Program-made: the position numbers and the translations under genes | Part shown: in pieces, positions 33,743 through 46,600 of the stretch | How positions within the stretch are numbered: position 1 is the stretch's first letter | Layout of the letters: every line of letters begins with the position of its first letter | Source of the DNA: Tenebrio molitor | Lineage: Eukaryota > Arthropoda > Insecta > Coleoptera > Tenebrionidae | Reading direction: 5' to 3' | Length of the DNA stretch: 64,000 bases | Assembly: GCF_963966145.1 (NCBI RefSeq) | Contig: NC_091049.1 | Span: 25,978,001 to 26,042,000, forward strand | The notes under the pieces: generated by a model | What the model was told of the DNA's origin: nothing | Database searches by the model: none | The model's input: the letters and a program-made list of their open reading frames with translations, nothing else

Positions 33743-35669
33743 CAGCGTGTCTATAAAAGAACATGCATCAAAAGTCCTGTGAAACTCGAATATACAGGCT
33801 GTCCCAGAGTTGGGAAAAAGCCCCATAACTTGTTTGTTATTAAAGATACCAACTTTTCTTTTTTCTAGATGATAGCTACGCTTTTACTGCATATTCGGGA
33901 AATATTGCGGTATATATACAGAGTGTCCCAATATTATAAAAACACTAAAGTTATTCTATGCTAAATTATGAATCAAATTTATACAGGTCGTTTTTACTCA
34001 CCTGCCATAGTGGCGCTTTTTGTACCAGAATTTCGAATTGCAGGGCTCGCTTCGAAAATTCGTACCTTCCAAATCGTTGCACATAAATTAAAGTAATTGG
34101 CGCTGTATGTTTCCTGAATGTTTGCCGCATCTGTTAAATGTTTACTCAATAACGTGCTTAGTCGCATCTTTATGGAGTGACCATATTGTGTGATTGATTA
34201 TCTTTTGTTATACCTACTAGATTTTTTTATTGTCTTTTTAACGGAAAAATTGCACCAAATTTAGCGTTTTTAGGGTAGCACCCTAGATTTTCAGACTCGA
34301 CTATACAAACCTCATATTGTTCAAAAGCTTGTCAAAAAAGCTTTCGACCAGTGCAATAATAAATACGGGGTGCCATTTGAAAAAAATGAGTTTTTGACAT
34401 TTTTATTTCGTTATGTTTAAAAAATCGTAGTAGGCATATGCGACTGAGCAGGTTGTTGAGTAAACACTCAGCAGATGCGTTAATAAGATAATAAGTATTA
34501 ATTTTTGTTAATTCAATTCATCATTACGAACCTGTCATCATTTAAATTGTTTAAAAACCAATCAAAATATTGAGTTTTGGAAGTGTCTATAGTAAAACGA
34601 GTATACTGTACCATGTTTTATTGTCATTATTATTGACTTTTGGAAATGACATCCAAAAATTTGTCAATGTTACTTCATGCATAGTTGCGAACATGCTACC
34701 AATACCCTATTTCAATAAAGTACAGATAGTATCCCTGTTCCAAAATTGCACGAAATGAGGAAGCACGTTTTCACTGTACATATGAGATCCAAATTTTTTT
34801 TTCCGAAATCATCAGTAAAGTGACGTAAAATCGTCAGTAAAGTGTCTAAAATTGGCACTAAAGTAGTTCATTAATCGCTTAAAATCTTTAAAAATAGCTT
34901 GACGTTTAGTTTTAACAAGTTATGACATTTATCAAAATCCGTTCACGCAAGAGAAAAATCTCAAATTCGAATGTTTTTTGCGAATTGTCAGATACTGATT
35001 GTAGGTCATTTCGAACGCATGTGATTGCATTTTTGAAATGATCTATAGCAATTTGAATTCTTATTTTTATCAAACCGGCAGGTAAATGCAGCTTTGTTTT
35101 TGCATTATTTCTGTTCATGAACAATATTTCAATTCGGCACTGGTCGACCGCTAGTTTCTAATTCAATTTACGCTTCTATAGTAAAAACACCAAAATTAAG
35201 TTTTTTAAATCACTGGCTTTAATTTTGTTCAACATTAAAAGAGTAAAAACTGCCGAGGCGCGTCAAAATCTCGTTTACAACGAAGCCTGTGAACGCTGGG
35301 GCTCTGATTTCTCCGCCCAACAATCGTCTGGTGAAACGTTTCGTTGTCATAGCAACGCAACTCTACGCTGCATTGACGCGGTACACGCGATCGCGGGTTT
35401 CGTGCTGGCCGCCCTCGCCTAAGAAAGGAGAATGAATAATAATTATGAAACTTACCGCTCATAACTTCGATTACTGCAACCTTTGCATATGCTACATTTA
35501 TATTGATATAAAATAAATAAATCAACTAATTCTATAGTATCTTCATTAAAAAATTGAACAAATTTTTTAAAATAATTCTTATTTCTTTATAAATTTTTGG
35601 GGGGCGCCGCCCCAGAACCCACCATTACGAGCCGCCACTCTTGATATGTGTTCTTTTATAGACACTTTG
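33743..35669. mobile_element. TA-flanked TIR element upstream of copy 3 (Tc1/mariner-like ends)
   Basis: It starts CAGCGTGTCTATAAAAGAAC and ends with the inverse (GTTCTTTTATAGACACTTTG), with TA on both sides. A shorter relative occupies the same place upstream of copy 4 (50798-52263), and the site is empty upstream of copy 2. No transposase is visible. It contains a 65-codon open frame (35225-35422, FNIKRVKTAEARQNLVYNEA) of unknown nature and a GGCGCCGCCCC-rich end. Confidence 0.65.
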
Positions 35670-36321
35670 TATTTAGATACATTTATGAGATGCAAAATAT
35701 TATGAATATCTTACTTACAAAATTAAATACAGGATGTCGTTTAGAATTGAAGAAATCTAGCTCTTCTTCTTTCTTCAGTGGTCTCGTAATAAAGCCCAGA
35801 CATAGTCATCCATGATATCATTGTCCCATTTAATACAACACTGTATTTCCATCTTCGCTGTGTCTTCGTCAGACCTTTCAACATACTTTTCATTGAAGTA
35901 CGGCTGGCAAAGTCAAGACGTGTCAAATCTGAAACTTTAGGAAATTATTCATGATATTTCATTTTTTTAATTAACTTTCTTGTGAATATTTGTTTTAGTT
36001 ATACTCCTTCATTTTTAAGCATTTTGTAAACGTATTCACAGTCTTTTTTACTGAAGAAGTTTTCTATCAGTTCTACGCCATAGCATACAGATGCAGATGA
36101 AACTTTAGGGAACTCTTCATGATATTTCATTTTTTTAACTAACTTTCTTGCGAATATTTGTTTTAGCTATACTCCTTAATTTTTAAGTATTTTATACACG
36201 TACTCGTACATATTTTACGCCATTTAATAATAACTTTTGTATCTTACTTGGTAATAAGTTCTCAATTCGCTTTCCAAAGATTTTAACAGTTTTGTCAGAC
36301 AAGTATCGAGCTATGCTACAG
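35670..36321 (+). other. 5' flank of copy 3 with a local direct duplication
   Basis: It matches the other 5' flanks. Here a block of about 115 bp (ATGATATTTCATTTTTTTAA, through TATACTCCTT) occurs twice, at about 35951-36030 and 36119-36205. A short antisense open frame (35741-35926) is shared with copy 2's flank but has no recognisable domain. The acceptor-like TTGTCAG is at 36292-36298. Confidence 0.5.
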
Positions 36322-39300
36322 ATGGACGCCAGATCCAACGAACCCGGTTTCGAGTACAGCCGATGGCTCTCTTCCGCCCCTCCGGGCGAAGAAGTGGTCA
36401 TTTCCGGCATGTCCGGTCGCCTTCCGGATTCCAGAAACATCCATGAATTTCGCGACAATCTCTTCAGTAAAACGGACATGGTGAACGATGACGACCGACG
36501 CTGGAAATTGGACCATCCGGAGGTTCCGCAAAGGAGTGCTAAAATCCGCAACATCAACCACTTAGATGCGGGATACTTCGGGGTGCACCACCGCCAGGCA
36601 AACATCATGGACCCCATGATGCGGGTTTTATTGGAGACGGCGGTGGAGGCGATCATTGACGCCGGAATGAATCCCTCGGAGCTGGAAGGTTCGAGGACCG
36701 GAGTCTTCACGGGTGCGTGTTGGTCGGACACGGAGATCAACATCCTGACGGGTGTTACAGAACCGCAGAAATTTGGACTGACAGGGTAGATCTCGACGGC
36801 GGTATTGCCGGTACTGAATCGGTGTGTTTTAGGTACATGAGGTCTTTGAACGCGCACAGGGTCAGCTATTTTTTGAAACTGAAAGGTCCGGCGTGCATCG
36901 TCGACACAGCTTGTAGTAGTTCTCTGAACGCTTTGGATTTGGCGTTCAGAGCTATCAGGAGTGGACAATGCGACAACGCCATAGTCAGCGGCAGCAATTT
37001 ACTCCTACATCCAGGCAACACTCTTCAGTTCTTCCGGTTTTGTCACCTGCACACGTTAATAAAAGTTTTCTCATGTTGGGTTTTTTTCAGATTAAAAGTA
37101 TTGAGTAGCGAAGGCATCTGTCGTGTGTTCGACCAAGACGCCAACGGCTACGTCAGAGGTGAGGCCATTGCGAGTATCTTTCTTCAAAAAACGAAGAACG
37201 CGCGCCGGATCTACGCCCAAATTATCAACACCAAAGCCAATTCTGATGGCTTCAAAGAACAAGGCATCACTTTCCCTTCTACTCTAGCGCAGAAGCAGCT
37301 CCTGACGGAAATCTACGACGAGAGCGGGATCCACCCTTCCGAACTCAGCTACTTGGAGGCCCACGGGACCGGTACCCAAGTCGGAGATCCCCAAGAAGTC
37401 GAAGCGATCGATCAGGCCTTGGCCAGCAAACGCAACAAACCTCTCTTGGTCGGATCAGTAAAATCGAATATCGGCCACACAGAACCATCTTCTGGAGTTT
37501 GTTCCATCATCAAAGTGTTGATAGCTATGGAAACTGGGTTGATTGCTTCTAATATCAATTTGAAACAGATCAAGGCGGGAATGGAGGGGTTCGAGCAAGG
37601 TAGAATGAAGGTGGTACTCGATTTAACAGAGTTAGAAGGCGACGAGACTCTCGTGGGAGTCAACAATTTTGGTTTCGGGGGTAATAACTGTCACACGATC
37701 CTCAAAAGATTCAAAAAGAAGAAAGTCGACGGAGGAGTACCCAAGGATGACGTTCCCAGGTTGGTCTGCGTTAGTGGGCGCACCGAGGAAGCAGTTTTGT
37801 CTCTGCTGAACGATGTCAACAGTAGAAAACTTGACGCCGAACACGTGGGTCTACTCCATCAAATTTACAAAAAACATTTTGCCAATCATATTTATCGAGG
37901 CTTCACAATAGCTTCGAAGAACGGTCCCCTCAGCACCTCCTCGAAATTCTTTTCATTTCAACACAAACCTCTTTACGTCTATTTCGGTCAATTCGAACGC
38001 TCCTTCAAGCTTCTAGGTTCCTGTCTTATACATTTTGCAATCTTCAAAAATACAATCTCCAGGTAAGTTTATCATCTTACTTCGAACATTCAGTCTACTT
38101 TATGTCATTTGAAGAATCGATAATATCTTGGCAACCAAAAACGTTAACATCTTGGACACGATTTTGAAGGATCAAATCCAAGAAGACAACTTCCTCGGTG
38201 CCATCGCCGTGCAAGCCGGACTCGTGGACGTCTTGAAATCGTTAGAAATGATCCCAATCGCAGTGTATGGCGACTCTTGGGGCAAGATAGTGAGCGATTA
38301 CTACTACGACCTCATCACCATAGAAGAAACGGCATTGACAGCCTACAAGATCAGTCAAGATCCCTCGAACGTGCATTTCGACGGCATCGCCAAATTCAAT
38401 AGTTTGCTTAAATCACTTCCCAAAAGACAAGACCGATACTTTAGTAAAATCCCGAATTTGCCAAATCTAGAGTTGCGTGGCCACTCTTTGAGTCACGAAA
38501 CGTTGCTCGAATTGCCGAAAAATTCGTTGGTGTTAAATGTTTCCGACCAAAAATTAGACAACAAAGACGTCTTACTTGTGGAAGGCAACCTCGTCAACTT
38601 TTTGGAGGTTTTGGGAAGGTACCTCCATAAATCCAGATTGTGAGTTTGTTTTTACCCAAAATCTTGTATATTGTACGAATGCGGTTACAATCCTCAACTG
38701 CACAAATTGTACCCCGAAGTCGTGTACCCCGTGAGTCGAGGCACTCCCATCATGTCGCCCATGGTCAAGTGGGATCATGACAAGAGCTGGTTCGCTTACA
38801 AGTTTACTGAGTTTATTGCGTCAAACGCTGAACAGAAGCATTGCAATGTTTCGAACGACTACGAAGAATTTAAGCACATAGCGGGGCACGTGATTGATGG
38901 TTTGTTAGACTAAAAAAATAGAGCAATATACTGATAAAATGTTTCAGGTCGCAATTTGTTTCCTGCCACGGAATATCTGCGTCTAGTATGGCAAACCTTT
39001 GCTGAAAGTCGGAGATTGTTGGTGAACGACTTGTCCGTGATTTTCGAAAACTGCAAGTTTATACGTGCTGTAACGATGCCGAAAAATGGTCTTGTTAAAT
39101 TCATCATCACTATCCAGAGAGGCAATGGTAATTTTGAAGTTATGGACAAAGACGGAGTAGTTGCGACAGGTCGAATTACCCCCTGTTGTAATATGAGTCA
39201 AGAACAAGTTAAATTAGAACCACATGTTCGAAACACTGAAGATTCAACATTAATCTTGGAGCAAGACGAGATCTACAAAGAACTCAACCTTCGGGGATAT

Positions 39301-42300
39301 AATTACAGGCAAGACCGACAATGTCTTGTAGATTCTTTCATAAATTGTTATCAGTGGTATGTTTAAGGGTATTGCGAGGTGTGACATAAGTGCCTCCACC
39401 GGTCTAGTCAAGTGGGAGGACAATTGGACCACCTTCATGGATAAAATGCTACAAATGAAGATTCTTCAAATTGACAGCAGATTGCTCTACGTTCCTGTGG
39501 GAATAGGAAAGTTAACAATAGATCTATTGAAACATCATCAAATAGTCGAAAGTTTCAAAGACAAGAAATCGCTTATTCCTGTGCACGTCTACAAGGAAAG
39601 CAACATCATAAAGTAAGATCTGGTGCCCACCCTGACATTTTTGAATTATTTTTGCGCAGATCTGGCGGAATTGAAATTCGTGGGCTTACAGCGAAATCAA
39701 TTTCAAAGAAAAAGCCTCGTTTGGAGCCAGTTTTGGAGAAATATGAGTTCGTCCCGAATCAGGAGCGGCTCGACTTGACCCAACTGATAAGAGTCAACAT
39801 TCAAATCATCCTCGAGAATAGTCTAGAAACTCAATTCAAAGCGGTTGAGCTGCTGGAAGGTTCTGATGAAATTCTATCGCCTCTGGTTTGTAAAGTCCTA
39901 GACGACGTCCCCGTCGTCACTCCTGATCTGACAGTCTCCACCAAAACTGATTTGGACCCGATTCCTGGTGTCAAAATCGAACAATTCGTTCTAACTCCTG
40001 AGAGCAACTTGCTTTTGATCGTCGCTACTAAACTTCTACAAAACTCCACTTCATTAAAACAGGTGCTGAGCTCTCTTCAACCTAAAGGTTTTGTTTTGAC
40101 TAGAGAAGAAGTCGAATTTGAGATCTCTGATTTGGACAATATCGAAGTTGTCACCGAGTACAAGACGGCCAAAGAGAAATTGATCCTTTTTAAAAAGTCT
40201 GAAGAAAAAACTGACACGAAATTTGTCGAGGTGTCGTCGAACAACTCCGAGTGGTTGTCTCAGTTGCAAAACTTTGTAAAATCTGAAGCGAATGTCGTCG
40301 TTTACGGACAAAATAGCGAACCTGATGGTTTAATGGGATTGGTTAACTGTCTCAGGAGGGAGCCGGAGGGACACAAGGTCAAGTGTTTCTTCATGATGGA
40401 CGAGGCGCCAGATTTCGACCCTCAAGTACCTTTCTATGGAGAACAATTGAGAAAAAATCTCGCCGTAAACATTTACAAGTCGGGGAAGTGGGGGACTTAC
40501 AGACACTTGCTGTTGGAAGAGCTACAAGAAGTGGAATGTGAGCATTGTTTCGGAGACGTTTCAGCAAAGGGAGACTTGTCGAGCATGAGATGGTTGGAAG
40601 GGCCGCCCATTGACGAGTCCCGACTCCCCGAAACTCAAGTCCTCATCTATGTCAGTGCAGTTTATTTTATTTGACGATGATGACTTCTCATTCCCTTGCA
40701 GAATTGCTACTCTGCTATCAACTTCAGGGATATTATGCTGGCGTCGGGTCGCATCAGCGCGGAAGCTATCACCACCGACCGCATCGAACAAGAGTGTCTG
40801 ATAGGTATCGAGTTCGCCGGATTAGATCCGAAGTAAGTTTTCTAGCAGATATCGCAGGTTCCTAATTTTTTTTTTATTAAAGGGGACGCCGAGTCATGGG
40901 AGTTGTTGACAATCGTGCGCTAGCAACTTATGTCAGAGGTGATTCTCAGTTGTTGTGGGCGGTACCCGAATCGTGGAGCTTGGAAGACGCAGTCACCATC
41001 CCCGCTGTTTACTCCACAGTGATTTATGCTTTGCTTTTGGTGAAACCTTCAAACTAAGAATTTGCATTTTAACCCACTTGCCTCACAGGCCGTAGACCTC
41101 AAACCCAAGAGTACCGTCTTGATCCACTCCGGTACCGGCGGAATCGGTCTCGCGGCTTTGAACGTCTGTCTTCATCACCAGTTCGAAATCTACGTCACCG
41201 TCGGGACTCAAGACAAGCGAGACTATCTTCGAAAGAACTACCCCCAGATTCCTGAAAGTCACATCGGCAACTCTCGCGATACCTCTTTCGAGGAAATGAT
41301 CAAAACCGGTACGAACGATCGCGGTGTTGACGCCGTGTTGAATTCTTTGAGCGAAGATAAGCTCAGAGCATCGTTGAGATGCTTGGCGCGCGGCGGACAC
41401 TTCTTAGAAATTGGAAAGTTCGACCTCGCGAACGACTCGAGTCTCAATCTTCTCTTGCTGGAACGACGAGCGAGCTACCATGGAATCATGTTGGACCGGA
41501 TCTTCAAAAACTCGCAGGAATTAAAAGTGAAACTTGTCGACACTTTATACAAAGGTGTTCACGACGGGTACGTTAAGCCCTTACCGAGGGTCGTGTTCGC
41601 CACAGACGAACTGGTGCCGGCGTTCAAATACATGACCACTGGGAAGCATATAGGGAAGGTGTTGGTTAAAGTAAGGGACGAAGGAGATGTGCGAGGTGAT
41701 GGACCCAAAAAGTTATTTCCAGCACTTCCGAGGTGAGTACTGTAACGGAAGAGATCAACACACATCTTTGAGGCTCACCTGTGGTACTAAGTAGTGTAAT
41801 TGCATTGAAGATTCAACTGTGATTTGACCAAGTCGTACGTCATCATTGGGGGATTGGGAGGAGTCGGTTTAGAATTGGCCGATTGGCTGGTCTTGAGACA
41901 AGCCCGAAAATTGGTCCTGGTGTCCAGATCGGGAGTAAAAACAGGGTACCAAGCCCAGAGAATAAGGTAAGTTTATTATTTCTGGAATCTTCATCTCAGT
42001 TCCTCCAGACTTTGGAGGTCTTACGGCGTTCATGTTGAAATTTCGACGCGAGACGTCACAACCAAGCAAGGCTGTCTTGATTTGATCCTCGAAGCTACCG
42101 AACTAGGTTCCATCGACGCCATCTTCAATCTAGCTGTTGTTCTTAATGATGCGCTCTTGGAGGACCAAACCGAAGAGACTTTCCGCCTGTCTTTGGCTCC
42201 CAAAGCTCGAACCACCACCTATCTGGATCAAATAACTCGCGAGATCTCTCCACGTTTAAGGTCAGTACTGAGTAAGCTTCCCAGATGGTTATTGTCTGGT

Positions 42301-43937
42301 TTAGGTATTTCGTCATCTTCTCTTCGGTTTCTTGCGGTCGCGGCAACGCCGGTCAGACCAACTACGGCATGGCCAACTCGATCATGGAGAGGATCTGCGA
42401 GAGAAGAAAACGCGACGGATTTCCAGCTTTGGCGATCCAGTGGGGCGCCATCGCAGACGTGCGTTTGGATCAATCGGACGTGAGCAGTTTTGACTGTTGT
42501 TGTTCAAGGTGGGACTCGTTGCCAAAATGCAGAATAAGAACAAGGAAGTGGTGATCGGTGGTACTCTTCAACAGAAGATCTCGAATTGTCTGGAAGTGTT
42601 GGATAGATTCTTGAAGCAAGACAATCCGATTGTTGCCAGCATGTTGGTCGCAGAGAAGCGCAGCAGGATTCACGGTGCGACTAGCGCTGTGGAAGCTGTT
42701 GCCAACGTCTTGGGCATCAAGGACATCAAGACCGTGAGCCAGCATGCGACACTGGCCGAGCTGGGGATGGACTCGATTGTGGGCACTGAGGTCATGCAAC
42801 TTTTGGAGAAGGAGTTTGAAATTTACGTCACCACAAAAGACGTCAGGAGCTTGAGTTTTGCAAAGTAACAGCTTCACACTTGTGGTACTCTCGATGATTT
42901 TACCGTCATTTCAGGCTGACGGAAATCGAATCGGAGAAGAAGAAAGTTGACGAAGAGAAGAGTCTGAACAAGACGCAACAAGGCACCAACTTGCTGATCC
43001 AGTTCATACCGGACAAACAGGCAGATCGAAGACCGGTTTTAAGACTCTCCTGTGAAGGCCAAGACAATGAGGGACAAACGGTTCTAGTGTTTCCGGGAAT
43101 TGAGGGAGTCTTTACGCATCTTGACGCCCTCGTAAAAAGTTTTCAAGCTCGAGTTTTGGGAGTGCAGTATAGCTATCAAGAGCCCGAAATTTCAATAGAG
43201 GAAATTGCAAAAACAAGTCTTCCAGTCAGTTGTGGTATTTTATTTGATAATTATGAACACTCTTTTTTTAGCACATCGAGGAAATTATATCCAAAGATCA
43301 ATCGTTGACTTTAATCGGATACTCTTTCGGAGTTTCAGTCTGTCTAGAAGTTCTTAGTTTGTTAGAGAATAGAGGTTATAGTGGCAAAGTGATTTCAATC
43401 GAGGGTTCACCGACATATATACGGTCATGTGTGTTAAATTCTGTTCCGGGCGACACCGAAGCCGAGTTCCAAACGAATCTCCTGTACAAAATTTTAGCGG
43501 TGTTAATACCGGTGGATTTGCTGGCCCCGTACAAGGTATCACTGTCGAGCTCTTAGTTTCCGGTCTAAATATTGTTGTTTCAGGAAAAGTTTTTGAAGTG
43601 TTCTGATTTGAACGAGAGGTGCGATCTAGCCTTGACGTTAATACCTTCGGCGGTTGTCAATCGACAAAAACTGGATAAACAAGCTATGGTCGCACTCCAT
43701 AAGCGGTTCAAAGCCGCCTTAAATTACGAGTTTTGCCACGAAAAAATTCGGTCGAAAGCTTACTTGTTCAAGGCCAAGTATCCCATAGTTAACGAAGACG
43801 AAGATTACCATTTGTCGATGGTTTTCGAGCATTCCCTACAAGTTGCCACGGTCGATGGCGATCATGTTACCATATTGAAACAATCGGAGCTAATTAAAGA
43901 CATCAATAAATTAATAGCATGTGTGGATGATATCTAG
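36322..43937 (+). CDS. Fatty acid synthase-like protein, copy 3, with a defective splice site
   Basis: Same domain order as copy 1. Exons: 36322-36785, 36833-37036, 37091-38062, 38115-38618, 38670-38899, 38948-39308, 39355-39612, 39660-40650, 40702-40832, 40883-41039, 41089-41732, 41811-41966, 42009-42260, 42305-42458, 42509-42864, 42915-43224, 43272-43535, 43584-43937. If all were joined it would give 2253 aa. It is 5 aa shorter than copy 1 near the N-terminus (MDARSNEPGF), a deletion shared with copy 4. KS DTACSSS, EAHGTGT and KSNIGHTEP, DH HVIDG, KR YGMAN, ACP GMDSIV and TE GYSFG are all present; MAT is GDSWG only. Intron 4 ends AT instead of AG (38669), and reading through it gives TGA about 8 codons after exon 4. 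Either the gene is newly inactivated to a KS-MAT fragment of about 722 aa, or it uses unusual splicing, or the base is an error. Confidence 0.75.
38619..38669 (+). other. Intron 4 of copy 3 with a mutated 3' splice site
   Basis: Copies 1 and 2 end this intron CTTGTAG before ATTGTACGAATG. Copy 3 reads CTTGTAT before ATTGTACGAATG. The donor (AAG/GTACCT) is intact. The next AG downstream (in CCCCGAAG) is out of frame. Skipping exon 5 (230 nt) also shifts the frame and removes the DH histidine. Confidence 0.8.
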
Positions 43938-44022
43938 AGCTTAAGATTTAACTTACGTCAATTATATTTATACATTATATTTAAATATTAACAATATTAT
44001 ACATATTAACAAAATGATTGAA

Positions 44023-44040
44023 AATAAATATGCAAATAAA
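44023..44040 (+). terminator. Polyadenylation signals of copy 3
   Basis: AATAAA at 44023-44028 and a second one shortly after, about 90-100 nt past the stop. The 3' UTR is nearly identical to that of copy 2. Confidence 0.5.
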
Positions 44041-46043
44041 CATGTGAAAAAAAAGAACCTACAAACTGTTTTGTATAAAATAAATAATTGATTTTGTGTA
44101 TCAAGGCCAAAAAGTGCATGTTTTTCGTCCGAGTTATATAATTTAAGGTGACAGGACAATTATTGCGATTATCATCTGCGATGTCCAGCGGCGTATTAGA
44201 CATTAGACATCACTTTGGCTGTTGTATGTTGCTATTGATTATATGAACGTTCATTTTCTTATTATGCATCAAATAAGCACCAGAAATAAACGATACAACA
44301 CATTTTCGGGAAAATAAAATACTTTGGTTAAATTTAACTGTCAAATATTCATTTGTGGTTTACTCGGTTTTGTCGGATTCGTTGTTAACTTACTAAACAG
44401 ACCAACAGATGGCGCCGCGGTCCATGCCCTGAAAATTGCGTCCGAAAAAGAGTTACTTCTTGTCCGCATGGGTGTACATAAAATTACCTTTTTAATTAAG
44501 GTTGCATTAAGGGTGCTCGTCGAACAAAAAACTTTGTATTCAACTCGTCCGTGTGTAAATTGGGCTCTTTATGGTGCTCGTTTCACTCGCGTTTTAAACT
44601 TTTAAACATAAACAACCCAATTTATCATCAAAAATATGTCGACATTGAATCGATTGGGTTGTGGAAGACAGTTGATGAGAGCACTGTTGAAATATGTACC
44701 TAATGAATGACATGTTTCTGGTATTACGTCAGTTAACTCGAAAGTGTGGTCGTAGTAACGAAAAGAAGAATGCTTTATTTGATAAAAAATCGATATTACG
44801 AAATTGCACTTGAAAATCGTTAGAATTCCAGGTGTTTTGTGATGACTTTGATGACAATGGATGATGCAATTTTTGTTTTAATGTTGTGCTCGAAGTACCA
44901 ATCTTGCGAGATGAATGTGGTTGCGGTCACAATGGATGACAGGTTTTTGTGGTGGTTGAGGGTCACAATGGATGACCAATTAAATATGTTGATCTTGAAC
45001 TTGTTTATTTAACTCAACACTTACTTTACTACTTAAATTACACAATTGTCAGCGAGAGTTTACGAAGTCTTACTAAGAATCTTCGCAAGAATTACAGACC
45101 AGCATCAATAATTTTTGAATGTTCCTGGAATTTATAATGTTGGGGTAGGTAGCGTCCAACCCCGTGAGTCGGCGTTGCTTCCCCACCCCGCTGAGGCCCC
45201 ATGGGCCGTAAGATTCGCAACACCAGGATTCACAGAAACCTCTTCATCTGAATGATTAATTTTATGTATACTTTGGAAGATCATTTTTTGAATGAAGTTT
45301 TGTGTATTTTGTGTTTTTCTGGATCTTCCTGAGAAAGTAATTGTCATTTTAGAAAACATTCTGATTCAAATTTGGCAAAAATTTTGGTGGTTTCCAATTA
45401 TCTAGTACATACAGAGCAGTTAATATTAAAGTAAATTAAATAGAAGGATTTTTGCATGTTTTTGTAATATGAGGAGCAAAAATGAAGTTTTATGTGCTGC
45501 CATTGGTAGATTGATTGCCGAACGCAGTGAGACAGACAAACCAGCCAAAGCACATAAAACCATTTTCGCTCCGAATAACATATACTATTTTTTCTTCAAA
45601 CCTTCATCACAAATTATTTAAGACATGTTAAGAAGCCAGGTAGGAATTCCAAATGATTTAGCTAGTTTACTTTACAGCCGCTCATCAGCGCAGATAATAA
45701 CTTCACGGACGCCCTCAGCGAAGATAATAAATTCACGGACGCTGGTCAGCTCATTAGATGCCATGACAATGAAGTGACACTTGTGCAATGTCATATTTTA
45801 CGGACGTTTGAAAAAAAAATGTTTTTGGGTGTTTCAAATCTAACAAATAATTGAAAATTCAGTTTGAACTGAAAGAAAAAATAAATTATATCTAAATTAG
45901 TGTTTTCCTGAATAATGCGTCTCATCTCTTAGTACCAACCACAATCGTCACAGTGGTCATCTGTCAGTGTGATTTCTGCATTTTTTCTGTATTAAAATAT
46001 CGAAATTTGTAAAGTGTAAAGAACATGTTTTTTTTTCAATTTT
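44041..46043. other. 3' flank of copy 3 with small insertions
   Basis: It follows the copy 2 flank. Unit-specific pieces are a GC-rich fragment at about 45130-45232 (CCCCACCCCGCTGAGGCCCC), a foldback element at 45472-45572, and a short repeated stretch at 45680-45745 (TTCACGGACGC twice). The 93-codon open frame at 44324-44605 is the counterpart of the one after copy 2 and is not called as a gene. Confidence 0.45.
45472..45572. mobile_element. Small foldback/MITE
   Basis: GGAGCAAAAATGAAGTTTTA (followed by TGTGCT) is mirrored by AGCACATAAAACCATTTTCG (followed by CTCC). It is about 100 bp with a central non-repeated stretch, and is present only in this unit. Confidence 0.65.
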
Positions 46044-46600
46044 TTATTCCATTCTTGAATGATTCACTTGTTTTCGATTCAAACGTTCCAAAGTTGTACT
46101 AATAACTGCTTCTTCCGTGCGTCCGCTGACATAAACTAGTCTCGGAGCATCATCCATCACTTCTCCCTCTTCCGATTTCTTGCTGACAAAACGTTTCAGT
46201 ATCAAATGACCGTCACTCCCGTCAAATTCGAAATTATTAATCTCAATAACCACATCGTGTGCTTCGAAAAATGTCTTCTTCCTCATCGGTATAAGTCTCC
46301 CTTTCTCTATCCCGACCATTCTTTTTTTGGCTTTCTTGAATTGAATGTTTGGAGTGACAACATCCGATTCTATTGCGAACACAGCCTTCATGATGGAACA
46401 TATGCCAGAAGTGTTCCCCACATTGGATTAAACAGAGCCAATGAGTGAAGGTTCTTGACGAAGCTTCTCGAGAACTTCGTCGATGACTTCGACTTGTTGT
46501 AAGTCAGAGTTGCGATTTCAGCACAACTTCGTCTTCTATCGCCATATCTAACCATCACAAGGATTTCTATACGCTCTCTTTCATTTAAATGCAACATTTT
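46044..46600 (-). pseudogene. Antisense relic: transposase-like HTH joined to a KS fragment (unit 3)
   Basis: Third copy of the relic. Minus strand: LNERERIEILVMVRYGDRRR, then the KS piece (TSGICSIMKAVFAIES, then VIEINNFEFDGSDG, then PRLVYVSGRTEEAV). The KSN position carries TAA, and the following His-Thr-Glu is deleted (GNTSG). It is therefore more damaged than the unit 2 relic at that motif. Confidence 0.7.

Noticed and set aside
36192..36968. Long minus-strand open frame opposite exons 1-2 of copy 3
   Set aside because: Similar antisense openness occurs opposite the other copies; it follows from codon use in the KS exon and no domain is recognisable.
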